From positions 1 through 47,193 of the IMG/VR virus record IMGVR_UViG_3300045999_009251: a DNA stretch of 47,193 nt, one strand, 5' to 3'. Of this stretch, positions 22,407-30,115 are shown in pieces. The position numbers and the translations under genes were made by a program. The notes beneath the pieces were generated by a model. That model did no database searches, was not told where the DNA came from, and saw only the letters and a program-made list of their open reading frames with translations. This DNA is from a virus. Position 1 is the first letter of the stretch. Every line of letters starts with the position of its first letter.

Positions 22407-24119
22407 ATGTCAAATCTAGTTAATTCACTTCTTGAGAGTGCTAACCCGTACAACGATCAGTTGGGTGTTAGCCAGAAGCTTGCCAAGAAGTGGGCCAAAT
22501 CTGGTCTCCTCGAAGGTTTGAAAGATTACGACCGCACTAATATGGCCGTTATTCTTGAGAACCAAGCCAAGCAACTCGTACTTGAATCTTCTACAACTGG
22601 TGGTGGTGTAACCAACGGTGCTACCTTTACTCCTGGTAATGGTGAGCAGTGGGCTGGTGTAGCTCTTCCTCTTGTTCGTAAGATCTTCGGTCAGATCGCC
22701 TCTAAAGAGTTCGTTTCTGTACAGCCGATGAACCTTCCTGCTGGTCTAGTATTTTACTTAGACTTCCAGTATGGTAACAACATCCCTAAGCCTTTCGTTA
22801 AAGGACAGTCCGTTTACGGTACTTTGAACCAAACTGCTAACAGCGGATTTGGTAACCTAGCTGAAGGTGGTCTTTATGGCCAGGGCCGTTTTGGTTATTC
22901 TATTAACCAATTCTCTGCCTCTTACTACTCTGGTTCAGCTACTGCTGCTCTAGCTACATTCCAAGATGTAAACTTTAACTCAGCTTACTCTCAGTCTGTA
23001 GTAGATAACAAAATGATCAAGATCACTATCAGCACTGGTTCTTTAGTAATCGACACTAACGGTGTTCGTGCTTTCGAACTTTCTGGTAGCAACAACGCAT
23101 CTATCGCACCAGCTACACTTATCAATGACTTCACAGTTATTAGCGGTGGTAACTTGGTATTCTTTGTTAGCGGTTCTACTCTAGCAACAGTACAGACCTC
23201 ACTTTCTGGTTCTGGTGCTGACAACGCTAGAGGAACAACCTTGTTCTATAACAAAGCTACTAACTTCGCAACTCGTGGTGATTTCGAAGATGCTCCTCAA
23301 GATACACCTACTCCGTTCTCTAACCCGAACGCTGCTAGCGCTGAGTCTATCGTTATCCCTGAGATCAACGTACAGATGAAGTCTGAGACCATTTCTGCTA
23401 AGACTCGTAAGTTGAAAGCACAATGGACTCCAGAATTCGCTCAAGACTTGAATGCTTACCATTCATTGGATGCTGAAGCTGAATTGACTGGTATGCTTTC
23501 TGAGTACATCTCTCTTGAGATCGATCTTGAAATCCTTGATATGCTTATCGAGAACGCTCAGACAGTTGCTAACTGGTCTGCTCAGATCGGTAATCAAATC
23601 AACGCCGCCGGTACTGCTTATGTAAGCAATACTGCTGGTGCTTACTACAACCAAATGTCTTGGTTCCAAACTTTGGGTATCAAGCTACAGGCTGTATCTA
23701 ACAAAATCCATCAGTTGACTCTTCGCGGTGGTGCTAACTTCCTAGTTTGCTCTCCAACTGTTGCTACAATCCTCGAATCAATTCCTGGATTTGCTGCTGA
23801 TACAGACGGAGCTGCTGACACTATGAAGTATGCTTTCGGTGTTCAGAAGATCGGTGCTCTTAACAGTCGTTACAAGGTTTACAAGAACCCTTACATGACT
23901 GAGAACACTATCTTGATGGGCTTCCGTGGTAACCAATTCTTGGAGTGCGGTGCTGTTTACGCTCCGTATGTACCGTTGATCATGACTCCGCTAGTGTACG
24001 ATCCAAATACCTTCACTCCTCGTAAAGGTATCATGACTCGTTACGCTAAGAAGATGATCCGTCCTGAGTACTACGGTAAGGTATATGTAAACGACCTTCA
24101 GGTAGCTCAAGCTAGCTAA
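22407..24119 (+). CDS. Major capsid protein (T4 gp23-like)
   Basis: A 570-residue HK97-fold capsid protein. The N-terminal delta-domain reads LLEGLKDYDRTNMAVILENQ near 34-52 and ends at LVLE60, a site matching the T4 gp23 maturation cut after Glu65. The hallmark block near 318-375 (VQMKSETISAKTRKLKAQW, then QDLNAYHSLDAEAELTG) aligns by eye with T4 gp23. Residues about 170-310 are a Ser/Gly/Thr-rich region that looks like a surface insertion. The C-terminus carries the usual MTRYAKKMIRPEYYG block. It follows the scaffold gene by 33 bases and is closed by a strong terminator. Confidence 0.95.
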   Translation: MSNLVNSLLESANPYNDQLGVSQKLAKKWAKSGLLEGLKDYDRTNMAVILENQAKQLVLESSTTGGGVTNGATFTPGNGEQWAGVALPLVRKIFGQIASKEFVSVQPMNLPAGLVFYLDFQYGNNIPKPFVKGQSVYGTLNQTANSGFGNLAEGGLYGQGRFGYSINQFSASYYSGSATAALATFQDVNFNSAYSQSVVDNKMIKITISTGSLVIDTNGVRAFELSGSNNASIAPATLINDFTVISGGNLVFFVSGSTLATVQTSLSGSGADNARGTTLFYNKATNFATRGDFEDAPQDTPTPFSNPNAASAESIVIPEINVQMKSETISAKTRKLKAQWTPEFAQDLNAYHSLDAEAELTGMLSEYISLEIDLEILDMLIENAQTVANWSAQIGNQINAAGTAYVSNTAGAYYNQMSWFQTLGIKLQAVSNKIHQLTLRGGANFLVCSPTVATILESIPGFAADTDGAADTMKYAFGVQKIGALNSRYKVYKNPYMTENTILMGFRGNQFLECGAVYAPYVPLIMTPLVYDPNTFTPRKGIMTRYAKKMIRPEYYGKVYVNDLQVAQAS

Positions 24120-24145
24120 TTAACTTAGAATAGCTAAAAATAAAG

Positions 24146-24170
24146 ACCGGCCCCGTAAGGCCGGTTTTTT
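24146..24170 (+). terminator. Rho-independent terminator after the major capsid gene
   Basis: Stem ACCGGCC (24146-24152) / GGCCGGT (24159-24165), 6-base loop, then six T counting the last stem base. It separates head genes from PhoH. Confidence 0.92.
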
Positions 24171-24208
24171 ATTGATCTATATCTGGAACTTTATTTGGAA
24201 AGGTTCAC

Positions 24209-24217
24209 TATTTATAT
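24209..24217 (+). promoter_or_regulatory. Late-promoter-like motif TATTTATAT
   Basis: Found between the terminator and the PhoH gene, 14 bases before the ATG at 24232. Confidence 0.55.
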
Positions 24218-24231
24218 CAAATGAAGTGTGC

Positions 24232-24906
24232 ATGACTCAAACAACAGTTGCAAAGAAGAAAAAACTTAAGAATCCGATAAAATTTCAAGTTACGCTCAAT
24301 GAAGAGCAGAAATCAGCGAAAGCGACGATTCTTGGGAACAAGATAACGGTTCTAAAAGGAGGTGCAGGATCAGGAAAATCGATGGTAGCTGCTCAAGCCG
24401 CTCTTGATTTACTGTTTACCCGTCAAGTAGAGAAGGTAATTTTGACAAGACCTGCAGTAACCGCCGGAGAGGAGTTAGGTTTTATGCCCGGAGATAAAGA
24501 CGCTAAGCTTGCTCCCTACACTGCAGCCATATACGACAACATGTATAGGCTCTACAGTAAGGAGAAGATTGATAAAGAGATTTTGGACGGTAGAATTGAG
24601 GTTATTCCAGTAGCCTTCATGAGAGGTAGAAACTTGACAAACTGTTGTGTAGTAGTAGATGAAGGACAAAATATAACTCACCGTCAAATGGAGCTGATAC
24701 TAGGTAGGATATGTGAGGGATCGAAAATGGTTATTTGCGGAGATGTCGCTCAAATTGACTTAAAAGATAAAAAACTATCAGGTTTTAACTTCATATGTAA
24801 TAATTTAACAAACGTTCCAGGTTTTGGAGTTGTAACATTAAAGACCAATCACCGCGATCCGATTGTAGAGGATATTCTTAAAATCTACATGGATCACAGA
24901 GACTAA
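24232..24906 (+). CDS. PhoH-family ATPase
   Basis: A 224-residue protein from the ATG at 24232; upstream TTG in the same frame lies within the region before the promoter-like motif and is rejected. Walker A is GGAGSGKS at 43-50 and Walker B is VVVDEGQNI near 140-148, followed by GDVAQIDL and a final NHRDPIVEDIL. This is the compact PhoH/NTPase domain common in marine phages, linked to RNA metabolism in bacteria but with an unproved phage role. Its place between capsid and neck genes is unusual for an accessory gene but suggests late expression. Confidence 0.9.
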   Translation: MTQTTVAKKKKLKNPIKFQVTLNEEQKSAKATILGNKITVLKGGAGSGKSMVAAQAALDLLFTRQVEKVILTRPAVTAGEELGFMPGDKDAKLAPYTAAIYDNMYRLYSKEKIDKEILDGRIEVIPVAFMRGRNLTNCCVVVDEGQNITHRQMELILGRICEGSKMVICGDVAQIDLKDKKLSGFNFICNNLTNVPGFGVVTLKTNHRDPIVEDILKIYMDHRD

Positions 24907-24911
24907 AAAAC

Positions 24912-26105
24912 ATGGCAAACCCAATAATTTACGACGGATCTCCAGGGCCTATTTCGGGAAGTACTCCATTCGGTTTTTACGATAACGACTCGGAATACCA
25001 GGCCGACGGTCCGAGAGTAGCCAACTACTGTGCCCGTAAACTAGGATATCCCGTATTGGATGTCGAATTAGACGATCTTAACATTTATGCATGTTTTGAA
25101 GAAGCTGTCTCTATATACGCAGAAGAGCTCTATCAGCTTAAGATAAAAGATAACTACTTAACTCTCGAAGGTCAGCCTACTGCCTCATTACTAAATAACA
25201 CCGTCGTATCCCCCAACCTGACCAACATGATTAACATCTCCGAAACCTACGGACAGGTGGCAGGAGTGGGTGGATTTGTAAGTTGGAAGAGTGGGTCATT
25301 AGACTTCATTTCTGGACAACAGAACTATAACGTATATGATTGGGCGGTAGCATCTCAGAGTATGGATCCTGGAGATAGAATTATTATACAAAGAGTAATG
25401 TACCAAGCTCCCCCTGCTATTTACGGTTACGGGTACGGTGCCTACTATCCACAGCTTGGAGGATCGGGTGCATGGCCTGGCGATTGGGGAGGGTACGGAG
25501 GTATGGGATACGGAGGTAACAATAGCGCAACTTACTACCCTATCTACTGGGATATTCAAAGAATACAGCAGTTAGAAATGTCAAATGACGTACGTCTACC
25601 GGAGTGGTCGTTTGAATTGATTGGTACTAACCTTAGAATCACACCTGTACCTCTCGGGTCAAATTACGGAGGGTATAGACAATGTGTGTCTATACAGTAT
25701 GCATTCCAGTCAGACCTTATGTCTTTGACCGAAAATAGTCCTTACGGTGCAAATCAAGGGCTTGTAGCAAATCCTGCTCTCGCACCTTACGGTCTTATTA
25801 CCTATTCAGACATCAACCAGCCCGGGAAACAGTGGATCAAAGAGTATACAGCTGCACTAACGTCTGAACTATTAGGCTTGATACGTGGAAAATACCAGAC
25901 TGTATTGATTCCTGGAGCAGAAGCTACACTCAACTACAACGACCTAATCACACGCGGTAAAGAAATGCAAACTGCTCTTAGAGAGAAATTAAGGTTAGAT
26001 CTTGAAGATATGTCAAGACAGAAACAGCTTGAGAGAAAACAGTCAGAAAACCAGTCTCTCAGCGATACCTTAAACAATATACCTTTAATGGTTTACATTG
26101 GATAA
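24912..26105 (+). CDS. Neck / head-completion protein (T4 gp13-like)
   Basis: A 397-residue protein. The N-terminal third holds VANYCARKLGYPVLDVELDD and FEEAVSIYAEELYQ, which I associate with gp13-type head-completion proteins of T4-like phages. Residues about 165-206 are a striking Gly/Tyr-rich loop (GYGYGAYYP, GGYGGMGYGG). The C-terminus is a charged helix. It is longer than T4 gp13 (about 309), partly due to the Gly/Tyr insert. It is followed 2 bases later by the gp14-like gene, the same order as in T4. The gp13 name is by order and pattern. Confidence 0.65.
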   Translation: MANPIIYDGSPGPISGSTPFGFYDNDSEYQADGPRVANYCARKLGYPVLDVELDDLNIYACFEEAVSIYAEELYQLKIKDNYLTLEGQPTASLLNNTVVSPNLTNMINISETYGQVAGVGGFVSWKSGSLDFISGQQNYNVYDWAVASQSMDPGDRIIIQRVMYQAPPAIYGYGYGAYYPQLGGSGAWPGDWGGYGGMGYGGNNSATYYPIYWDIQRIQQLEMSNDVRLPEWSFELIGTNLRITPVPLGSNYGGYRQCVSIQYAFQSDLMSLTENSPYGANQGLVANPALAPYGLITYSDINQPGKQWIKEYTAALTSELLGLIRGKYQTVLIPGAEATLNYNDLITRGKEMQTALREKLRLDLEDMSRQKQLERKQSENQSLSDTLNNIPLMVYIG

Positions 26106-26107
26106 CT

Positions 26108-26602
26108 ATGGCGCTTTTTGGAACTGTTAGAGATGCAAACATGCAATTTGGTGTAGCAGCCGAATTTGTAAATAATGTAGTAACCCAGCAGATAGGCTAC
26201 TATAAAGTAGTTCTTCCCGCTACCCCACCGAATATGTACGGTGAAGCTCTCGTTAAACAGTACATCGGCCCCGTACTTCTAAACTGTTTAATTGTGAGAG
26301 GAGACTTTACAACTGTTACTGATAACAATTTTGGTCCCGACAGTAGACGAGAGGTGGATTTTAGGTTTTTGAGGCCAGATCTCGAAGCAGCTAACGTAGT
26401 ACCTGAAACCGGAGACATCATTATGTATAACGAGCTTTACTACGAAGTAGATAATACGAACGAGAATCAGCTGTTCCTTGGAAAAGATCCAAACTACACA
26501 TATTCAACCGGATTAAACAACTTTGGAGGTAGCTTCTCGATCATACTGAACACTCATATGACCACGCCAGAAAGATTAGGTATAACACAACAGAGACTCT
26601 AA
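26108..26602 (+). CDS. Neck protein (T4 gp14-like)
   Basis: A 164-residue protein with GDIIMYNELYYEVDNTNENQ and FLGKDPNYTYSTG, then SIILNTHMTTPERLGI, a pattern recalled from short gp14-like neck proteins of marine T4-like phages. T4 gp14 itself is longer (about 256), so this is a reduced form. It would join head to tail with the preceding gp13-like protein. One base separates its stop from the next gene. Confidence 0.65.
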   Translation: MALFGTVRDANMQFGVAAEFVNNVVTQQIGYYKVVLPATPPNMYGEALVKQYIGPVLLNCLIVRGDFTTVTDNNFGPDSRREVDFRFLRPDLEAANVVPETGDIIMYNELYYEVDNTNENQLFLGKDPNYTYSTGLNNFGGSFSIILNTHMTTPERLGITQQRL

Positions 26603-26603
26603 T

Positions 26604-27464
26604 ATGCCGCAGATAGTACGACCGCAGAATAGGAGAGAGTTTATGGATAAACTCATTGTTCCAGCTGATCCTAAGTATGGAAACCCTAATCTCGTATTTT
26701 CTGAACCATTCAAACCCGGGCAACCAGAATTTAATAGAGCCTACGAGACCTCTTTTGAACCTACAGCAGACAAGAAATACTCAATAGGACTTGAAGATAT
26801 TGATCAATCAATAATGTACCATTTTGCTAACGTTCTTAAGCTTACGGTACTTCAAAACAATTCTACAGTACTTGTACCCGTTCTTTACGGATCTCCTGAG
26901 AAGTGGAAATCAATTCAGAAGGACGGTTATTACCGTGATGGAGCTGCAAGAATCATGTCTCCATTACTGGTATTTAAAAGATCTTCGGTAGTTCAGAACC
27001 GTACTCTTGGAAATAAGATTGACGGTAACGTCGCAAGAAACGTACAGCTCTACGAAAAAGCTTTTTCTCGAAGAAATATATACGATAATTTTAATGTTCT
27101 GCAAAATCAAAAGCCGCAGAAAGAATATACGGTGGTGGTGACTCCCGATTACGTAACTGTCAACTACACTGTTATTATGTGGACAAACTTTGTAGAACAG
27201 ATGAATAAGTTAATTGAAGCAGTCAACTTTGCTTCTAATTCTTACTGGGGAGACCCGGATTCTTTTCAATTCCTTGCAAAAACTGAGACCTTTACTGACG
27301 CTCAAATTTATGAACAAGGAGAGGATAGGCTTGTAAGAACTGAGTTTGAACTGACTGTAAATGGTTATTTAATCCCGGATTCATTAAATGCATATTTAGC
27401 ACAGCTTTCTGGAAAAACTTACAACATATGTAAAATAGTATTTACCACTGAGCAGGTACAGTAG
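26604..27464 (+). CDS. Tail completion / sheath-terminator protein (T4 gp15-like)
   Basis: A 286-residue protein. Segment order matches T4 gp15 by eye: KLTVLQNNSTVLVPVLYGSPEKW near 78-100 (T4: variable then VPITYASKEHF), a middle YTVVVTPDYVTVNYTVIMWTNFVEQMNKLIEAV (by key residues), and a final EFELTVNGYLIPD near 250-262 (T4: EWSLTFEVNGWMYPP). gp15 caps the tail tube and sheath and contacts the neck. The gene order 13-14-15 supports the call. Confidence 0.75.
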   Translation: MPQIVRPQNRREFMDKLIVPADPKYGNPNLVFSEPFKPGQPEFNRAYETSFEPTADKKYSIGLEDIDQSIMYHFANVLKLTVLQNNSTVLVPVLYGSPEKWKSIQKDGYYRDGAARIMSPLLVFKRSSVVQNRTLGNKIDGNVARNVQLYEKAFSRRNIYDNFNVLQNQKPQKEYTVVVTPDYVTVNYTVIMWTNFVEQMNKLIEAVNFASNSYWGDPDSFQFLAKTETFTDAQIYEQGEDRLVRTEFELTVNGYLIPDSLNAYLAQLSGKTYNICKIVFTTEQVQ

Positions 27465-27494
27465 TGCCGGACTAATTGTTGTTACGGAACAAAC

Positions 27495-27503
27495 TATTTA
27501 TAA
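27495..27503 (+). promoter_or_regulatory. Late-promoter-like motif TATTTATAA
   Basis: Lies in a 54-base gap, 15 bases before the GTG start at 27519, and opens the fibre block. Confidence 0.55.
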
Positions 27504-27518
27504 ACAAATTTCTCAGGC

Positions 27519-28403
27519 GTGTCCAATACTATTTCCACCTCAGGCATAGCACCTGGCTTTATAATTGAAGCCGACCAGTTACTGAGGGTTATATATGCAC
27601 TAAATGGAGTTAGCGGAAGCGATATAATAATCTCCGGAAGCCTGGGAGTTACAGGATCTGCTGAATTTTCAAGTTCAGTTAATTTTTTTGCTGGAGCAAC
27701 TGGATCTTTATTCGGTACTTCATCTTGGGCTGTAACAGCTTCTTATGCCTTGAATGCTGAGAGCGCTTCTTACTTCAGCGGCTCAGTTTCAAATGCTAAT
27801 TTTGCTGTTTCCGCTTCATATGCATTGACGGCTTCCTATTTTACAGGTTCCGTATCAAATGCCGACTTCGCCGTTTCTGCTTCATATGCACTTACAGCCT
27901 CTTATGTAAATCTTTTTCCCTACACAGGATCTGCAATTTTTAGCGGCAGTATACTCACAACAGGAAGTGTTAATATAACAGGCTCCCTATTTGTAAACGG
28001 AGTGCCGATAGGGGCAGGGTTTAACGTAATTGCTGACCCAGGTCCCGGTAGAGTGATATTATCAGATGGGACTCCTACTGCAGCCACCGCTTCTGTAAAT
28101 TTAATATATACAGGGAGTAATTTTTTTGTAACCGGATCGACGGTTTTTACAGCAGTACCTGGAGAGACTAGTATTGTAACTATCAAATCAGGTAGTTCAG
28201 TTTTTTTAACAGTCGATACAGAAAGTTTCTTTGACATATATAGCAGCCTGTTTAATATTAAAAATCCTACTACTCAACAACCAGTATTTACTGTAAGTGA
28301 GAGTGTAGTCAGTTTTGCTACTCAATCATTAGATCCAACCGGCGTAGCACCAAATGGAGGAATATACTTTACATCTACAAGTTTTTATGTAGGTTTAGAT
28401 TGA
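27519..28403 (+). CDS. Tail fibre protein with SASYALTASY repeats
   Basis: A 294-residue fibre protein using a GTG start, supported by the promoter-like motif 15 bases upstream and the absence of a closer in-frame ATG. Residues about 45-130 are repeats of GS-V-S-x-A-x-F-A-V-S-A-S-Y-A-L-T-A-S-Y. Beta-strand-rich ITGS and TGS units follow. The C-terminus GGIYFTSTSFYVGLD is a short tip found in related fibres. It probably forms a trimeric shaft. No chaperone domain is present. Confidence 0.75.
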   Translation: MSNTISTSGIAPGFIIEADQLLRVIYALNGVSGSDIIISGSLGVTGSAEFSSSVNFFAGATGSLFGTSSWAVTASYALNAESASYFSGSVSNANFAVSASYALTASYFTGSVSNADFAVSASYALTASYVNLFPYTGSAIFSGSILTTGSVNITGSLFVNGVPIGAGFNVIADPGPGRVILSDGTPTAATASVNLIYTGSNFFVTGSTVFTAVPGETSIVTIKSGSSVFLTVDTESFFDIYSSLFNIKNPTTQQPVFTVSESVVSFATQSLDPTGVAPNGGIYFTSTSFYVGLD

Positions 28404-28410
28404 AATTAAC

Positions 28411-28419
28411 TATTTATTA
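28411..28419 (+). promoter_or_regulatory. Late-promoter-like motif TATTTATTA
   Basis: Perfect copy 25 bases before the ATG at 28445. Confidence 0.6.
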
Positions 28420-28444
28420 AAGCAAAAAAACCCCCACAGACAAA

Positions 28445-29776
28445 ATGGCAACTTGGAAAAAAGTCATAGTATCGGGCAGTAGCGCCGAACTTAGTAACCT
28501 GAGAGTATCGGGTCTTACCAGCCTCAACCAGCCCAATATCGTATCTTACGATACTGCAAGCGGTCAGTTTTATTATCAAGGCACCGGTTCATTTACTGCA
28601 ACTACTGCATCTTATATTTTAAGTAGCGGGGTAGATGGTCCCTTAGGAATGAACAGTATCGCTAGTGCTTCACAAGCACTTACTGCTTCTCTAGCTCTTA
28701 GAACTACAGGAAGTCTTATAGGAGGTACCGGTCTATCACAATTCACTTTTAGCGGTAGTAATAACGTAACAGTATCTGTTAGCGGTGCCGCTCAGTTAAC
28801 TAATAATATCCTTACTAAATGGGATTCTGCAGCCGGTAAATTTGTAAATTCAAGTTTAACAGATACCGGAACCGTAGTAACCGGTTCATCCTCAATCGCT
28901 TTAACAGGCGCTAACTCAAGCTTAACCGGTTCATTTACCGGCTCATTCAGCGGCTTCTTTAGCGGTTCAACTAACTTACCTGACTTAACAGGTAGTACAG
29001 GTATCACAGCCTTCACCTACGACGGAAGTACTCCCGCACAAGTATCAGTAAGTGGTGCTGCAAACTTAGTTGCTAATAACATTACAAAATGGACTGGAAC
29101 TGCATTTGCTCCGTCCAGTCTTCACGACAATGGCACAGTAGTAACAGGTAGTGTATCAATTCAATTGACCGGAACTAATTCTAGCCTTACTGGTTCTTTT
29201 ACCGGCTCGTTTAGAGGAGACGGTTCGCAGTTAACAGGACTAGCTACTACTTTAAGAGTTAGCGGATCTGGTGCTTCAAATACCGGTTCATTAAACCTTT
29301 TAACTCAAGCATTAACCATCACTGGATCTGCTACCGGAATTAGTGCTTCTGTAGCTTCAGGATCGGCAGGAGTTACAGTTAATTTAGGATTATCACCCAA
29401 TCTTCGAGTTACCAACTTAACTGTTGATAACAACCTAACAGTACTCGGTACTGCTAGCTTCCAAAATACAACCAATTTAGAAGTATCTGATAGATTCATT
29501 TTACTTGCTTCTGGCTCTAATACTACTGGCGATGGCGGTCTTGTAGTTCAGCAAGCTACTCAAAACGTAGGTGAGCTATTCGGATATGATAGCGGAGCTC
29601 AAAGATGGGCCTTGACAGGATCTTTCACTGCAAACCAAAGCGCTTTCACACCGGATGCATTTATGGCAGCTGTAGTAGTAGGAACAAGCGGAAACCCCTC
29701 CTCCGCACCAAGCAGATATGTAGCAAACGGTAACCTATTTATAGGAAATGATGAGACAATTTGGATCTACTCTTAA
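28445..29776 (+). CDS. Tail fibre protein, MATWKKVIVSGS type
   Basis: A 443-residue fibre. The first 16 residues, MATWKKVIVSGSSAEL, match those of the giant fibre at 30116 (MPNWKKLIVSGSDAAL), probably a shared anchor to the tail. The middle holds an internal duplication: a unit with NNxTKW, then DTGTVVTGS / DNGTVVTGS, then LTGxNSSLTGSFTGSF occurs twice (about 115-180 and 200-265). The C-terminal 100 residues (LEVSDRFILLASGS, GDGGLVVQ, LFGYDSGAQRWAL, IWIYS) form a tip domain recalled from other phage fibres. The next gene overlaps or abuts it. Confidence 0.78.
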   Translation: MATWKKVIVSGSSAELSNLRVSGLTSLNQPNIVSYDTASGQFYYQGTGSFTATTASYILSSGVDGPLGMNSIASASQALTASLALRTTGSLIGGTGLSQFTFSGSNNVTVSVSGAAQLTNNILTKWDSAAGKFVNSSLTDTGTVVTGSSSIALTGANSSLTGSFTGSFSGFFSGSTNLPDLTGSTGITAFTYDGSTPAQVSVSGAANLVANNITKWTGTAFAPSSLHDNGTVVTGSVSIQLTGTNSSLTGSFTGSFRGDGSQLTGLATTLRVSGSGASNTGSLNLLTQALTITGSATGISASVASGSAGVTVNLGLSPNLRVTNLTVDNNLTVLGTASFQNTTNLEVSDRFILLASGSNTTGDGGLVVQQATQNVGELFGYDSGAQRWALTGSFTANQSAFTPDAFMAAVVVGTSGNPSSAPSRYVANGNLFIGNDETIWIYS

Positions 29777-29798
29777 AAGGTTTTTAAAAAAGGTAGTT

Positions 29799-30005
29799 AT
29801 GGGTTTTAATGCAAAAAACGTAGTCGTAAATACAAACAGCGTAGAGGAGCCCAAAAAAGCTCCTTTACCTGTTTTAAATCTAAATAAGGCGGAAATAGAA
29901 ACTCTTTTGAACCTTATTAGAGAGGCTCATTTTAAAGGAGAACACGTTCAAAGAATTTTTGAATTAGTATTAAAACTCCAGGACTACTACACAAAGCTTC
30001 CTTGA
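29799..30005 (+). CDS. Small helical protein between fibre genes
   Basis: A 68-residue protein from the ATG at 29799, 22 bases after the fibre stop. An upstream in-frame ATG at 29748 would overlap the fibre gene by 29 bases and add a basic stretch (RFLKKVV), so the start is not certain. The body is Pro/Lys then a two-helix segment LNLNKAEIETLLNLIREAHF and VQRIFELVLKLQDYY. I recall similar two-helix small proteins next to phage fibre genes. The function is unknown. Confidence 0.55.
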   Translation: MGFNAKNVVVNTNSVEEPKKAPLPVLNLNKAEIETLLNLIREAHFKGEHVQRIFELVLKLQDYYTKLP

Positions 30006-30013
30006 TTTTCTGA

Positions 30014-30022
30014 TATTTATAT
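30014..30022 (+). promoter_or_regulatory. Late-promoter-like motif TATTTATAT
   Basis: 93 bases before the giant fibre ATG at 30116, giving one of the longest predicted leaders here. Confidence 0.5.
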
Positions 30023-30059
30023 TGAGCACAGCACTGTTGGCCTCAAAAAGGAAGTAGGC

Positions 30060-30082
30060 ATATACACGGCATAAGTGTATGT
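30060..30082 (+). other. Leader stem-loop before giant fibre gene
   Basis: ATACAC (30062-30067) pairs with GTGTAT (30075-30080) around a 7-base loop, extended by one wobble and one A-T pair. It lies in the untranslated leader and has no T-run. Confidence 0.45.
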
Positions 30083-30115
30083 ATCTAACCGCAGTACAAA
30101 CTGTTCTGATATAGT

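Noticed and set aside
24172-24231. N-terminal extension of PhoH from a TTG at 24172
   Set aside because: It would include the terminator tail and the promoter-like motif; the ATG at 24232 is well placed.
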